Shown: positions 1 through 8,543 of the stretch, piece after piece
Layout: the number at the start of each line of letters is the position of its first letter
Position numbering within the stretch: position 1 is the first letter of the stretch
Position numbers and translations under genes: made by a program
Origin: Candidatus Aminicenantes bacterium
GTDB lineage: Bacteria; Acidobacteriota; Aminicenantia; Aminicenantales; UBA4085
NCBI GenBank assembly: GCA_026393855.1
Contig: JAPKZJ010000123.1
Location: 1-59,141 of the forward strand
Direction: 5' to 3'
Length of the DNA stretch: 59,141 nt
Notes under the pieces: model-generated
The model's database searches: none
Seen by the model: only the letters and a program-made list of their open reading frames with translations
Told to the model about the DNA's origin: nothing

Positions 1-141
1 ACCATCGTCACGACTAACCTCATCCCTTCGCAGTGGGGCAAGATCTTTGATTCGGTCACCGCTTCGGCCATCCTCGACCGGCTCAGCTTAAACGGCCGCT
101 TCATCATCTGTGAGGGGAGGTCCTATCGGAGCCAGAAGTGA
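1..141 (+). CDS. istB: IstB-like transposition ATPase, C-terminal fragment
   Basis: Frame 1 is open from the first base and gives 46 residues ending in TGA at 139-141. The peptide contains TTNLIPSQWGKIF followed by AILDRLSLNGRFI and a GRSYR tail. This matches the C-terminus of IstB, the AAA+ helper ATPase of IS21 transposases (usual form: TSNLPFxxWxxIF ... AxLDRLxHxxxxIxxxGxSYR). The Walker motifs would lie upstream of the window. It is partial only because the window starts here. Confidence 0.8.
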   Translation, partial: TIVTTNLIPSQWGKIFDSVTASAILDRLSLNGRFIICEGRSYRSQK

Positions 142-268
142 GATTCGAACCCAACGAGAACCCTATACTGCGGCCCGGAAACGAAAAAGCGGGAAGAACC
201 TCGGACTAAGCGGTTTCCGCACGGCGCCACCCTTGCCGCTTTTGGCTCCCTTTTGATTGCCGCCTACA
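1..268 (+). mobile_element. IS21-family insertion sequence, right end only
   Basis: The window opens inside an IS21-type element. The tail of istB ends at 141. About 100 bases later comes a stretch at 243-268 of the kind found in IS21 terminal repeats (TGGC..CCTTTTGATTG, ending in CA). The SIR2-like reading frame on the opposite strand loses its family-like character at about this point, which places the IS/target junction near 268. The left end and istA lie outside the window, so the exact terminus and target duplication cannot be checked. Confidence 0.6.
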
Positions 269-681
269 AGAGAGCCCAGATCGCGTACTCGAGCCTCGAA
301 ACTCCTTCCCTTCAGTATCGGGCGTACAGCACGCTCAATCGACTCGACGAATGAAGTTGGGATCGAGTTATCTGCCAGCCCTAAGTGCCACAGCTTTATT
401 GCCTCACAGAGCGAAAACAAATCCTCATAGGTAGGCGCTCCTCGATAAACGGCATTCTTAGTGCCGCGCTCGTCATACTTGTATATACATCGGAGAAACG
501 TGCGAATAACTGGAGTTGGATATATCTGCTGGGACGTGGCGTCTGGATTGCGTCCCGAAATGAAGTTCCCATCTCGATCCTGGTGGTATGGGTCATGAAG
601 GATCATCTGCGTCAGCCGGTCCACTTTTGGCAGGCCGGACGGTACGGATACTCCCGCCCCAAGGAAAAGAATGAGTTTCAT
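269..681 (-). pseudogene. SIR2-like protein, truncated by the IS21 element
   Basis: The frame starts MKLILFLGAGVSVPSGLP, the NAD-binding GAGxS signature of SIR2-fold proteins. Many short SIR2-like defence proteins start exactly this way. About 138 residues look genuine; the frame then runs into the IS21 end and continues as low-complexity Lys/Arg/Phe sequence, so the catalytic half is lost or lies beyond the IS outside the window. A small frame at 678-809 on the same strand (43 codons) overlaps the start as ATGA, and Shedu lies just upstream in the same direction. NAD hydrolysis in antiphage defence is inferred from the family, not shown. Confidence 0.6.
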
Positions 682-904
682 GCTGGGACTCGTCGCGGAT
701 TTCTTAAGATCGATGGCCCGATCGATACGAATGATATGCGGAAAAACCCAAGACGGTTGGCGTGCCCTTTCGCGATCACCGCATTCGCCAAATCCATGGC
801 CTTTTGCATGAGTTTCAGCCGCTTAAGTCTTTCATCGCGACCTGGTCGGAAACCGAGAGCCGCGTCATCACATTTTCAACTTTGCTATGGCGAAGTCGCA
901 TTAT

Positions 905-1882
905 TTACTCGATTCCAACAATACGCTTTGCCCTATCCAGAACATGATCATAGGTGAGAATCGTAAGATTATGGTAGCTTGAGTTAAGAATTCTATATGC
1001 TTCGCATTTCTTCTCGTCCCAATCAAACGACCTTCCGAAAATTAATATGCATCGAGGTTTAACTGTTTTGACAGATCCTACACGCTCAAGGAATTTTATG
1101 CTATTTGCTTCTCGTTCGACCTCATATATATATCTGGAAGCTTGGGTTATTGCTTTTACTAGATCCGATGAAGGGATATAGTTCCCGTGATCTTGGCTAT
1201 CCATCCAAAACTTTAGAGCACCTTCTGGTCGTTTGATTTCAACTATATCAAGGAAACCGTCATAAGCCTGCATTAGAAAATCAGAGATGTTGTCAATATC
1301 AATATCACGTTCGTCGAGTATTCGTACAAATTCTGTTCCAAGTACCCAGTCATTTTGTTCGAACCATTTTTGCCAGCGATGCTCTACGATATCAATATCA
1401 AGCATATGTTCGAATTCTTCGACTGCGTTTTTACGGTTAATGTTTTCAAGAGCCAAAACAAGATCTTGTGGAATAATTTCATGGCTTACTATGAAATCAA
1501 TAAGTTCTTGCTGTTCAGGGTTCTCAAAGATCGCCTTTAAATGAGCTACGTCTTTTTCATCGAATCGTCCATCTATCGGGACGTACTGCTTGATGCCCTT
1601 CTGGAATGGGGCATAGTTCTCCTGAAGAAAGTTAACAAGGTTGAGAAATTCCTCCGTATCTAGTGTGAGTTCACTCCGTGGTTGCTCACTCTCAGCTTTT
1701 TCAAATTCAAGCCCTGTAGAAGTTCTAATTCTATTATAGCGTCCTAATTTGAGGGCAACGTCTGAGCAACCTGATGACCGGGGAATTCCCCAAAATGAAA
1801 CTCTAGTAATTACGGTCGGTCGGTCTCTCAGTATGCCCAATAAATAATCTATTCCGCTTCTTGAAGTACGTATTTCAGGCAT
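905..1882 (-). CDS. sduA: Shedu (DUF4263) antiphage nuclease SduA
   Basis: A 325-residue protein. Its C-terminal half has the Shedu/DUF4263 nuclease pattern: FLDIVEIKRP at about residues 210-220 (the E-x-K of a PD-(D/E)xK-type core), SDLVKAITQASRYI, then the family tail PRCILIFGRSFDWDEKK and NLTILTYDHVL. The N-terminal half is the less conserved sensing or oligomerisation region typical of these proteins. A good Shine-Dalgarno (GGGGAG, 5 nt from the ATG) supports the start. Shedu proteins are single-gene defence systems that cut nucleic acid on phage infection. The gene is on the AT-rich island, co-directional with the truncated SIR2-like gene, and looks intact. Confidence 0.85.
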   Translation of the reverse strand: MPEIRTSRSGIDYLLGILRDRPTVITRVSFWGIPRSSGCSDVALKLGRYNRIRTSTGLEFEKAESEQPRSELTLDTEEFLNLVNFLQENYAPFQKGIKQYVPIDGRFDEKDVAHLKAIFENPEQQELIDFIVSHEIIPQDLVLALENINRKNAVEEFEHMLDIDIVEHRWQKWFEQNDWVLGTEFVRILDERDIDIDNISDFLMQAYDGFLDIVEIKRPEGALKFWMDSQDHGNYIPSSDLVKAITQASRYIYEVEREANSIKFLERVGSVKTVKPRCILIFGRSFDWDEKKCEAYRILNSSYHNLTILTYDHVLDRAKRIVGIE

Positions 1883-2748
1883 GACTTCTCCCCAAATAAT
1901 CCATTATTTCATTACTCGGCGCGGGATTTCCCGCTTAAGATAATGATAGGATTCTTTATATCATGATGTGATGCTACAGCCGAGCGGACGGTGCTGTCAA
2001 ACATGAATCGCATTACCCGCTAGGGGATAACGACGGCAGCCAGATGCCTCCCAAGTAGCGCCGGGAGCGTCCAGAGCTCCATTTTACCGGAGAGCAGCAG
2101 GAGGGGCCAACAGTTGGGGGGGCGGATGAGCCGAAGGAAGGCCCTATAGCGTCTCCGGCCAGGACTTCCTTGAAAAACAGCGGGACGGGTGAAGCCTAAT
2201 ATTATTGCCTCACTTCAAAAGTGGCAGACGGGCCGTCTCAGTAAATTCGACGAGCCTGATCTTATTGCAAGGGAAAATGGTTAATAATTATATAAAATTA
2301 TAAATATTCTATAACTATCACCGGCAAAAGAGATCATTCCCCATAGAATTCTAGCTTCGTTGGTGAAACTACCGCTAAGTATTCTATAATGCCGGGATTT
2401 GATAAGAGATTTAGGCTTAGTTTCCGAATAAATCCTGACAAAAAGCCCAAATTTCTAAAATACTGAATGGATATAGCCCTGTATCTCCAAAAAACGCGCT
2501 AGTAGCGCTTAGAATAGGCGAGCTTTCCCTCGGGTCGGGGATTTGCTACCTCGCTGCGATCACCCTTATACGGACGTTCAAGGCGGCATGCACGACATCC
2601 GTTTGATTTGAACATTCATAGGGGGGGCTCTGAAAATAGGGGTTCTTCGTGATAATGCCTGCTTGGAATCGCCAGAGACGCATCAATTCTTCGGTTGACA
2701 TGAATATTTCCAAGGGCTATAAAATTATCAATGTTCAAGGAGAGGCAA
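1883..2748 (+). other. Gene-less stretch of the island
   Basis: No frame here has recognisable protein character or a convincing ribosome site. The stretch mixes GC-rich patches (about 2030-2190, with short G runs) and very AT-rich DNA (about 2270-2500). It may hold decayed gene remnants, but I can assign nothing. Confidence 0.4.
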
Positions 2749-3855
2749 ATGAAGATCAATTCGTCCAAGGCTGCAATATATTTGCTCCCATTATTAATGA
2801 TGAGCTGTTCGGATCGTTCGGCTCAACTTACCCTACACGGATCTAAAATCAATCTAAAAGTGGGCGTGGTGATGAAATCCGGAGACGTAAAAAACGTGGC
2901 ACGACAAGATTTCGTTGTTTCTAAAATAGATATATTAACTATATTGCCGAAAACGGAAGCTTCCGGAAATGCGTCATATAATTTTTTACAACATCAAGAC
3001 ATCGAGAACAATGTCAAGAACCAGATTGACTATGACAATAAAAACAGGACATTACAAAGCCAAATTATTTCTTTGAATAATCAAATCAACTCATTGAACG
3101 AGCGGCTTTCCGTACTCCAAAATGAAAAGCAAGCTGAAATAGAAACTCTATTGCCGGCTCTTAAGCAAAACATGAAATTAGCATGTGATCTAAGCTTACA
3201 GTATGGAGGGGGCTTCACTCGATTCGATGAAGGAAATAGAAGTTATGCCGAAATTCGTTCCGCTATCATCGAACAGGAAGCGCTGTATAAAAAAATAACA
3301 AGCCAAGATTGGCAACCCGGGCTAAAAAAAGAATGGGCTGGCTTACATACCGGCTTTCTAGGAGTATTGGATTCTTTTAGGAGGATTGACGCTCCTTTAA
3401 ATAGTCTGCGGGTTGAGATCGAAAAGAAAAGGGCCAGTATTAATTCTATTAAGTCAGAAATCGAGGCCCTAAAATCAGATTTGGCGAAAAGAGTCTCGGA
3501 AATAAGCGATAAAGATAAAAAACAATCAGCACAAGAAGCTGCATCCTTAGAAGAGAAAAGAATCGCGAACCTCGAAAACAGCTTCACTGAATTTCAAAAA
3601 AAATTCTCCGAGAGCATAATAACGACTTTTAAAACGAATCTAAACGGCGACGCCGAAATAATTTTGCCAAAAGGGAAATATTTTGTTGTCGGGATCGCTC
3701 AAATTGGTCTAAACGAAATATTTTGGAATTATTCTATTCTGATAGATAAGGGTCCCCAAAAATTCGAATTATCGAATGACAACTCGACAGACATAAGCGG
3801 GGATACGCAATCTATATTGCGAAGAGCGATTTATCGCCTTCCGGTATCAAAATAA
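2749..3855 (+). CDS. Coiled-coil lipoprotein of unknown function
   Basis: A 368-residue protein starting MKINSSKAA, with a hydrophobic segment ending in the lipobox LMMSC (Cys at about residue 19), so probably exported and lipid-anchored. Two long heptad-rich stretches, about residues 95-145 (LQSQIISLNNQINSLNERLS) and 215-290, predict extended coiled coils. A compact beta-rich tail follows (AEIILPKGKYFVVGIAQIG). I chose the ATG at 2749 rather than 2731 because AAGGAG lies just before it and the lipoprotein signal then has normal length. Base composition is far lower in GC than the chromosome beyond 8.5 kb, which points to horizontal origin. I do not recognise the family. Confidence 0.65.
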   Translation: MKINSSKAAIYLLPLLMMSCSDRSAQLTLHGSKINLKVGVVMKSGDVKNVARQDFVVSKIDILTILPKTEASGNASYNFLQHQDIENNVKNQIDYDNKNRTLQSQIISLNNQINSLNERLSVLQNEKQAEIETLLPALKQNMKLACDLSLQYGGGFTRFDEGNRSYAEIRSAIIEQEALYKKITSQDWQPGLKKEWAGLHTGFLGVLDSFRRIDAPLNSLRVEIEKKRASINSIKSEIEALKSDLAKRVSEISDKDKKQSAQEAASLEEKRIANLENSFTEFQKKFSESIITTFKTNLNGDAEIILPKGKYFVVGIAQIGLNEIFWNYSILIDKGPQKFELSNDNSTDISGDTQSILRRAIYRLPVSK

Positions 3856-5392
3856 GCTGCGCGGCCAAAAATCCAATGTAATCACCTCGAACCGTAAGTT
3901 TCTTAAATAAGTGCGGATAATTCCCATTTCTTGTCGGGCTTAGGTCAATCGATCTTATATCGGCACTGTCATTGTTCTTGTTAGAGACTTCTCTTAATAG
4001 TATTGAGCCATGCATTGAAACTTTTTCACTTGGGCAAGTGGACTTATCCGTCAGCCCGTAGTAAGGATATAAAGACGGAAAGCACCGCTGGAGTAGAATG
4101 TTATCCGGCCGAAAGTGACTATCCCCCGCGCTTGGAGAACGAAAACGGCCTTGATCTCCCTCGAAATAACGCCCCAGGAGCCCTAGGACGGGCGATCTTT
4201 TTTCGCGGCCGAATTATTCTACCCCGCTGCGATCGGCCTGATATGGACTCTCTGGGGGGGGTATAAAGGCGATCCTCCTGTCCTTTCCGGAGGCGCTTCG
4301 GCCTTTCAGCAGAACCTACCTCTCATTGCAGCTTAATAACCTAAGAAAAAGCAAACTCTTCGGCAGCCTGGGAAAACGAGCCCGGATACTGACGCTGGAT
4401 AGAATGGAATCCGCCCGATCAAAATAGACAGAAGTACAGGCGTTCTCATCTTCTAATCTGGGAATAGGCCGTAACCTTGCGCCCGTAGAATAGATATCGC
4501 ATGGCCATCGGTTGCCTCTGTGGTTCCCGATGGCCTTTATTGCTTTCTAATAGGTTTTGCCTTCACGCGGTTTATAGGCCGGTTATCAAAGTCCGCCCTG
4601 GGTCGGATGGTGAGGATATTTTATTTCCTCTTAGCCATACTATACCTGTTTTCCGTTTCGCGCCCTGCAACGAGTAAGATCATCGTAATAAGCCCGACCT
4701 TTTATCAACGTTTCCTCTGATGGATTCGATCACTATTAAGCTGGAATACAGCTGATTCAAAGGGAGAATCGAATTGCCCTCCTGACCGCTGGGGTAAGAG
4801 AATGAAGATCACCGCTGAGCCGAGAATTCCTCCGCCACTCTCCGCATGATCAAGGCCCCTGCAATTCATTTTGCAGGCTTAATGCAACACCGTCCAGGTG
4901 AAGGCCATGCCCCTCTTGCTCTCGATTAGTCCGCTAGGGGGAAGATCTCAGAGCCTGAGCGCATCGCAGCTCGCACTTTCATAACGAATACCCACTGTCC
5001 CATTGTGACGTTGCGTTCTGTTTCGCAGAAAAATTTCTCGGGTATTCCTTCCCCAGGGGGGCTCGGGTTTTCTTCTGCGCCGGTTTCGGCGCATGCCGAC
5101 CGGAAGCGAGGCCGGTGGGCGGGGGCCAGAGGCCCCGACCACCGCGGCGAGCGTGAGGGAGGCATATTAGAAGAACCTCTGTTGCAATCCACAGAGCCCG
5201 AAGCGGGCTGCGGCGCGAAAATGCCGCGCCGCATAAGAATCTAAAAAAGAAATTTCCACCATTGCCCTCTTTGTTTATTACGGGCGTCGGAAACGACGCA
5301 TCACCAGGGGTTAATTATATTAATATAAGTATCTTACAAAATGCGTAATCCGAGCTATAAAGAAGGCCGGAATCCGATCTACTTCCAGGGGT
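3856..5392 (+). other. Long gene-less stretch of the island
   Basis: About 1.5 kb without a convincing gene on either strand. Candidate frames (for example 4520-4720, hydrophobic, 66 codons) lack ribosome sites and family-like sequence. The notable content is the hairpin cluster at 5076-5232, followed by a strongly AT-rich tract at about 5235-5345. The rest looks like decayed or non-coding DNA. Confidence 0.4.
5076..5232. repeat. Cluster of perfect hairpins, possible replication or transfer origin
   Basis: Five perfect inverted repeats occur in under 160 bp: TGCGCCG/CGGCGCA (5076-5093, 4-nt loop), GGGGCC/GGCCCC (5122-5136, 3-nt loop), CTCTGT/ACAGAG (5177-5196), AGCCCG/CGGGCT (5195-5209, 3-nt loop) and GCGGCGCG/CGCGCCGC (5210-5232). 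An AT-rich tract follows and a Rep-like winged-helix gene ends at 5393. This arrangement resembles single-strand or transfer origins of mobile elements. That role is inference; the stems are plain in the sequence. Confidence 0.45.
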
Positions 5393-6034
5393 TCAGGGAA
5401 GATCTGTATGTGCGAGAAATGCATCGTCACTTTCGGGGAAAACAGGGTAGTCTTTACGCACCGCTCCGCTTTCACCAAGATCTGCACAGGGTATATCCTC
5501 AATATCCGGGGGAGGGCCAAAAAATGCAATCATCTCTTTCTCGGATAATTTTGATCCATTATTGCCGTAAATGGCGGCTAGTTCGCGCCGATATCTTTCC
5601 CGAGAATATGGATCATATTCCTTGCCGAAAATGTCATATATTGCGGGGCGTGGACATTTGCCTTTCCATGCCACCAGCAACTTCATAGGTGCCGCGTTCA
5701 GGACATATTTATTCGGCTGCTTGCGCCCTTGGCGCTGGACGTCGATCCAGCCTTTCTCCTTCAGTTCATTGACCCGGATATCTATCCTGCGAACTGATTT
5801 ACCGCTGTCTTTCGCGAGCCTTTCTTTTGTGATGACGACTTCCGGGCGATTCTGGAGGCGCTTCTGCGGGCAGTATCCGTGGAGGAGGGCAAAGAGGGCT
5901 TTAGCCCCAGAGCTTATGTTCGGGTCTCTGCTCAGGGCTTGGGGCGTCTGGTCAAAGAAGGTTTGCCGAGGCCGCCCGCGCCGTTTTGCCGCGTCTTGAT
6001 CCGCTTTTATTTGCAAAAAGATTACTTTTTTCAC
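5393..6034 (-). CDS. Winged-helix (HTH_36-like) replication-type protein
   Basis: A 213-residue protein. Residues about 40-115 look like the winged-helix domain of plasmid and phage replication initiators: a helical SGAKALFALLHGY segment, then VVITKERLAKDSGKSVRRID (recognition helix) and LKEKGWIDVQRQGRKQPNKYVL (wing). The N-terminus is basic; the C-terminal 90 residues are unrecognised. The start codon is GTG with no clear Shine-Dalgarno, so the true start may be further inside. It sits beside the hairpin cluster at 5076-5232 on the accessory island, which suits a replication or regulatory gene of a mobile element. A transcription factor is the alternative. Confidence 0.6.
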   Translation of the reverse strand: MKKVIFLQIKADQDAAKRRGRPRQTFFDQTPQALSRDPNISSGAKALFALLHGYCPQKRLQNRPEVVITKERLAKDSGKSVRRIDIRVNELKEKGWIDVQRQGRKQPNKYVLNAAPMKLLVAWKGKCPRPAIYDIFGKEYDPYSRERYRRELAAIYGNNGSKLSEKEMIAFFGPPPDIEDIPCADLGESGAVRKDYPVFPESDDAFLAHTDLP

Positions 6035-6065
6035 GTCTATACCCAGCTGCCAGCGTCAACGAGGG

Positions 6066-6111
6066 GGGAGGGGCAGTCATCTCTTTAAAAATTGAGACTC
6101 GTGCCCCTCCC
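6066..6111. repeat. 10-bp perfect inverted repeat
   Basis: GGGAGGGGCA at 6066-6075 is repeated inverted as TGCCCCTCCC at 6102-6111 around a 26-nt AT-rich loop that itself contains short complementary bases. It lies between two leftward genes, 32 bp upstream of the winged-helix gene, so it could be an operator, an origin-type structure or a terminator for the upstream gene. There is no long T run after the stem. Confidence 0.45.
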
Positions 6112-6146
6112 GTCGCCGTCTGCACTTACTCCGCTGGAGGTAAAAT

Positions 6147-6458
6147 CTAGTTAATGTCTGGATCCTTAAGGTATATATCAGAGAGCTCCGTGAGCATCAC
6201 GCTTAGACCCCGGGACAGCTTTTTGTTGAGATCGTTAATTTCTTTATTGGAATCAGTACTCTCCGCCATCCGGGCAAAGAACACCTGCAAAAACCTGAGC
6301 TTAATAAGCAGCTTATCGTATACTGATCGACCATTCTGACTTATCAAATCCGGTTCTCCCTTGGAAATACGATTGCGATGTGGCCCTTTCGAATGATGCC
6401 CCTTTGGTCGTTCACGTACTTCCGGAAAAATTTTCTTCTTTGCCGAATTTTTTTTCAT
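6147..6458 (-). CDS. Small basic protein of unknown function
   Basis: About 103 residues from the ATG at 6458, which has AAAGGA at a suitable distance; an upstream ATG at 6518 is possible but lacks a ribosome site. The first 50 residues are very rich in Lys, Arg and His (KKNSAKKKIF, RPKGHHSKGPHR). The second half is predicted helical (LIKLRFLQVFFARMAE, LNKKLSRGLSVMLTEL). It precedes the winged-helix gene on the same strand and may be part of the same mobile-element module. I recognise no family; nucleic-acid binding is only suggested by charge. Confidence 0.45.
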   Translation of the reverse strand: MKKNSAKKKIFPEVRERPKGHHSKGPHRNRISKGEPDLISQNGRSVYDKLLIKLRFLQVFFARMAESTDSNKEINDLNKKLSRGLSVMLTELSDIYLKDPDIN

Positions 6459-6862
6459 CGTGTTTTTTCCTTTGAGCCTAGGACCATTACTGGCCCTTTC
6501 CGGCCCTCTCCGACTCATCCATAGATATGCCTCCTCGTGGATTTTTAGATTTTAAATGTTGGGCCTATCCCAGCATCCTGCTGACCAGGAGGCCAAAGGG
6601 CGGGCTCCGGCCGCTGTGGCCGAGCCGGGAGGGAGGCATGGGGAACATTGCATCCTCCAGCTATATTCCAGCTTCTTGCGAACAGAGGCCTTGCAATGCC
6701 TGGATCTGTAAATATTGGGAATTGTGTCGGATATAAGTTAAATAATCTTTAATACGGGGGAGCCAATTTTTATTATCCGCAAGTTATCCTCAATTTCCTA
6801 TTCTGGAAATGTGCTGACTCTTGGTATATGATTATTCCCAGTTGATCGTTGGGAGCTTAGTC
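6459..6862 (+). other. Gene-less gap
   Basis: Between the small basic protein and the HNH gene I see no frame with a ribosome site or family-like content. An AT-rich section at about 6725-6835 may hold the promoter for the HNH gene, but no clean -35/-10 pair stands out. Confidence 0.35.
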
Positions 6863-7177
6863 ATGCCAGTGACAGGGGAAAAGCGTTCATATCGATCCCG
6901 TCGCGAATATTTGTTGCGCGCCGTTCAGCTACAGCGAAAGAAAATCCGGCAATTAGCCATAGCGTACAAAGGGGGGAAGTGTTCTCGTTGCGGCTATGAT
7001 CGGTGCCTTGAAGCGCTAGAATTCCACCACATTTCTTCAGATTCAAAAGATTTTGGAATATCCGCCCGCGGGCATTCTCGTAGCTGGGAGAGGACCAAAG
7101 CGGAATTAAACAAATGCGTATTGCTCTGCGCGAACGGCCATCGCGAAATCCATGCTCGTATCATTTCTCCTGAGTGA
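6863..7177 (+). CDS. Small HNH-type zinc-finger protein
   Basis: About 104 residues. The core reads KCSRCGYDRC (first CxxC at about 39-42), LEFHHIS (His-His of the HNH motif at about 54-56), then CVLLCANGHREIHA (second CxxxC and final His). This is the layout of compact HNH endonucleases common on phages and integrative elements. I start at the ATG at 6863, preceded by GGGAG, rather than at 6821. The helicase fragment begins 7 bp after the stop. A role in DNA cleavage is inferred from the family; a regulatory zinc finger is possible. Confidence 0.6.
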   Translation: MPVTGEKRSYRSRREYLLRAVQLQRKKIRQLAIAYKGGKCSRCGYDRCLEALEFHHISSDSKDFGISARGHSRSWERTKAELNKCVLLCANGHREIHARIISPE

Positions 7178-7183
7178 GCCCGA

Positions 7184-7405
7184 ATGACAACTACTTGTCA
7201 TAGCCAATATTGGGCTCATCTTCTAACGCTCCGTGATCCGTCCGGGACGATCGAGTCCCTATCCCGTTCGATTGCCGGCGCCACAGCCCATGAGAAAGAA
7301 AATGGAGGCAAGCCGTCGTTGTATCTTCTTATTTCCCACGATGCGATTTCGGACAATAAAACACTTCAAGGACTGGCTGCTATCTATGCGATGAAGAATG
7401 CTTGA
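7184..7405 (+). pseudogene. N-terminal remnant of a SNF2-type helicase (probable)
   Basis: A 73-codon frame. The first 30 residues, with SQYWAHLLTLRDPSGTIESL and SRSIAGA, resemble the very start of large SNF2/DEAH helicases of defence islands. In those proteins this segment is normally followed by VDLNPHQVDAALFA and a Walker A motif. Here the match stops after about residue 33 and an unrelated tail follows, with no ATPase motifs. It reads as a deletion remnant. The match is by eye over a short stretch, so a small unrelated protein is possible. Confidence 0.4.
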
Positions 7406-7472
7406 AAATGCGATCATGATAACTCTTCGATTAGCCGCATCTGCTTAAGTGGTTGAAAATAGAGCGAATAAA

Positions 7473-8504
7473 ATGGAAGAAGCCTACGAAAAAGCGTTAT
7501 GTCCTTGCGGGTCGGGAAAACGATATGTCGAATGCTGCCTCAATCGGCATATCGAGAAAAGCCGAGAAAATCCGCTCCAAAACTCGAAAGAGGAATTGAA
7601 GAAAATCATGGCTCGGAAGGATTTCTCTTCTCTCGAGGCGGCTAATGAATTCCTCCGCGTCTACTGGACTAGGCGAAATTCCGAACCGCGGGCGGATTTT
7701 TTAGGCTTGTCATCGGATCAGATTCATCGTTTGATCGATCTCCCTTTCACACACACATCGGATATCGTTCGGTTCAACGCGGATTATGAAACGGAAATTC
7801 TAACGGAAATTCCAATCGTTAAGGATGTCCGGCGTTTCCTAGATGCCTTTGCGGGCGCCGAGCCCCTGAAGGCAACAGCTACCGGGAATCTTCCCCGCGA
7901 ATTTGCCAAAGCCCTGTTCGAAGAGCTGGACCGGTCGCGACTGAAGAAATACATCAAATTCCGAACAGAAACGGATTCCTTGGATGTCCACACGTTGCGC
8001 CTGGTCCTTGAGATTGTCGGCTGGGTCAGGAAGTCAAAAGGATATTTTCGTCTAACTCAGAAGGGGAGGAAGGCCCTTGACGTCGGCTTGTCCGCATCTA
8101 ATTATCTGGATCTTTTATCCTCTTATATATGCCGATTCAACTGGGGTTATCAAGATCGATATCCGGAATTTGAGATTATCCAGCGGGCGGCTTTATTTTC
8201 GCTTTATCTTCTTCATAAAAAGGCGCGCCAATCCGTCGCCAGCCATTCTCTCAGCCCTTATTTCATACGGGCCTTCCCTCGGATTCTCGCTGAAGTACAG
8301 TCACCTTGGAAAAATATCTTCTCGATCATCGACGACTGTTTTGCTCTGCGTTTTATTGAGCGATTCTGCGGCTATTTCGGGCTCATCGATGTTCAAGAGC
8401 GAAGTGATCCTCTGGGACATATACGTATTCTGCAAGTGAACGGATTCTTCGATCGCTTGATGACATGGAAAACGGAAGTCCCTTCTCGGCTGCTTGTCCA
8501 TTGA
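7473..8504 (+). CDS. SEC-C motif protein of unknown function
   Basis: About 343 residues. The SEC-C zinc motif CPCGSGKRYVECC lies at about residues 10-22; it is known from SecA C-termini and many stand-alone proteins, where it binds zinc and often mediates protein contacts. The rest (helical, Arg-rich, for example FTHTSDIVRFNADYET and FRLTQKGRKALDVGL) includes a stretch that reads like a winged helix near residues 175-205. An in-frame GTG at 7449 is an alternative start; neither has a strong Shine-Dalgarno. It is the last gene of the low-GC island. I cannot assign a function. Confidence 0.6.
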   Translation: MEEAYEKALCPCGSGKRYVECCLNRHIEKSRENPLQNSKEELKKIMARKDFSSLEAANEFLRVYWTRRNSEPRADFLGLSSDQIHRLIDLPFTHTSDIVRFNADYETEILTEIPIVKDVRRFLDAFAGAEPLKATATGNLPREFAKALFEELDRSRLKKYIKFRTETDSLDVHTLRLVLEIVGWVRKSKGYFRLTQKGRKALDVGLSASNYLDLLSSYICRFNWGYQDRYPEFEIIQRAALFSLYLLHKKARQSVASHSLSPYFIRAFPRILAEVQSPWKNIFSIIDDCFALRFIERFCGYFGLIDVQERSDPLGHIRILQVNGFFDRLMTWKTEVPSRLLVH

Positions 8505-8543
8505 ACCGATTGCCCTCAAAAGAATTCATATGAGGAGTGTTTC

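Noticed and set aside
4520-4720. 66-codon hydrophobic frame on the island
   Set aside because: No ribosome site, no family-like pattern and stop-rich surroundings; likely chance in AT-rich DNA.
5005-5244. Overlapping frames on both strands around 5.0-5.2 kb
   Set aside because: They arise from the GC-rich hairpin cluster; the translations are Arg/Gly/Pro-rich with no start signals.
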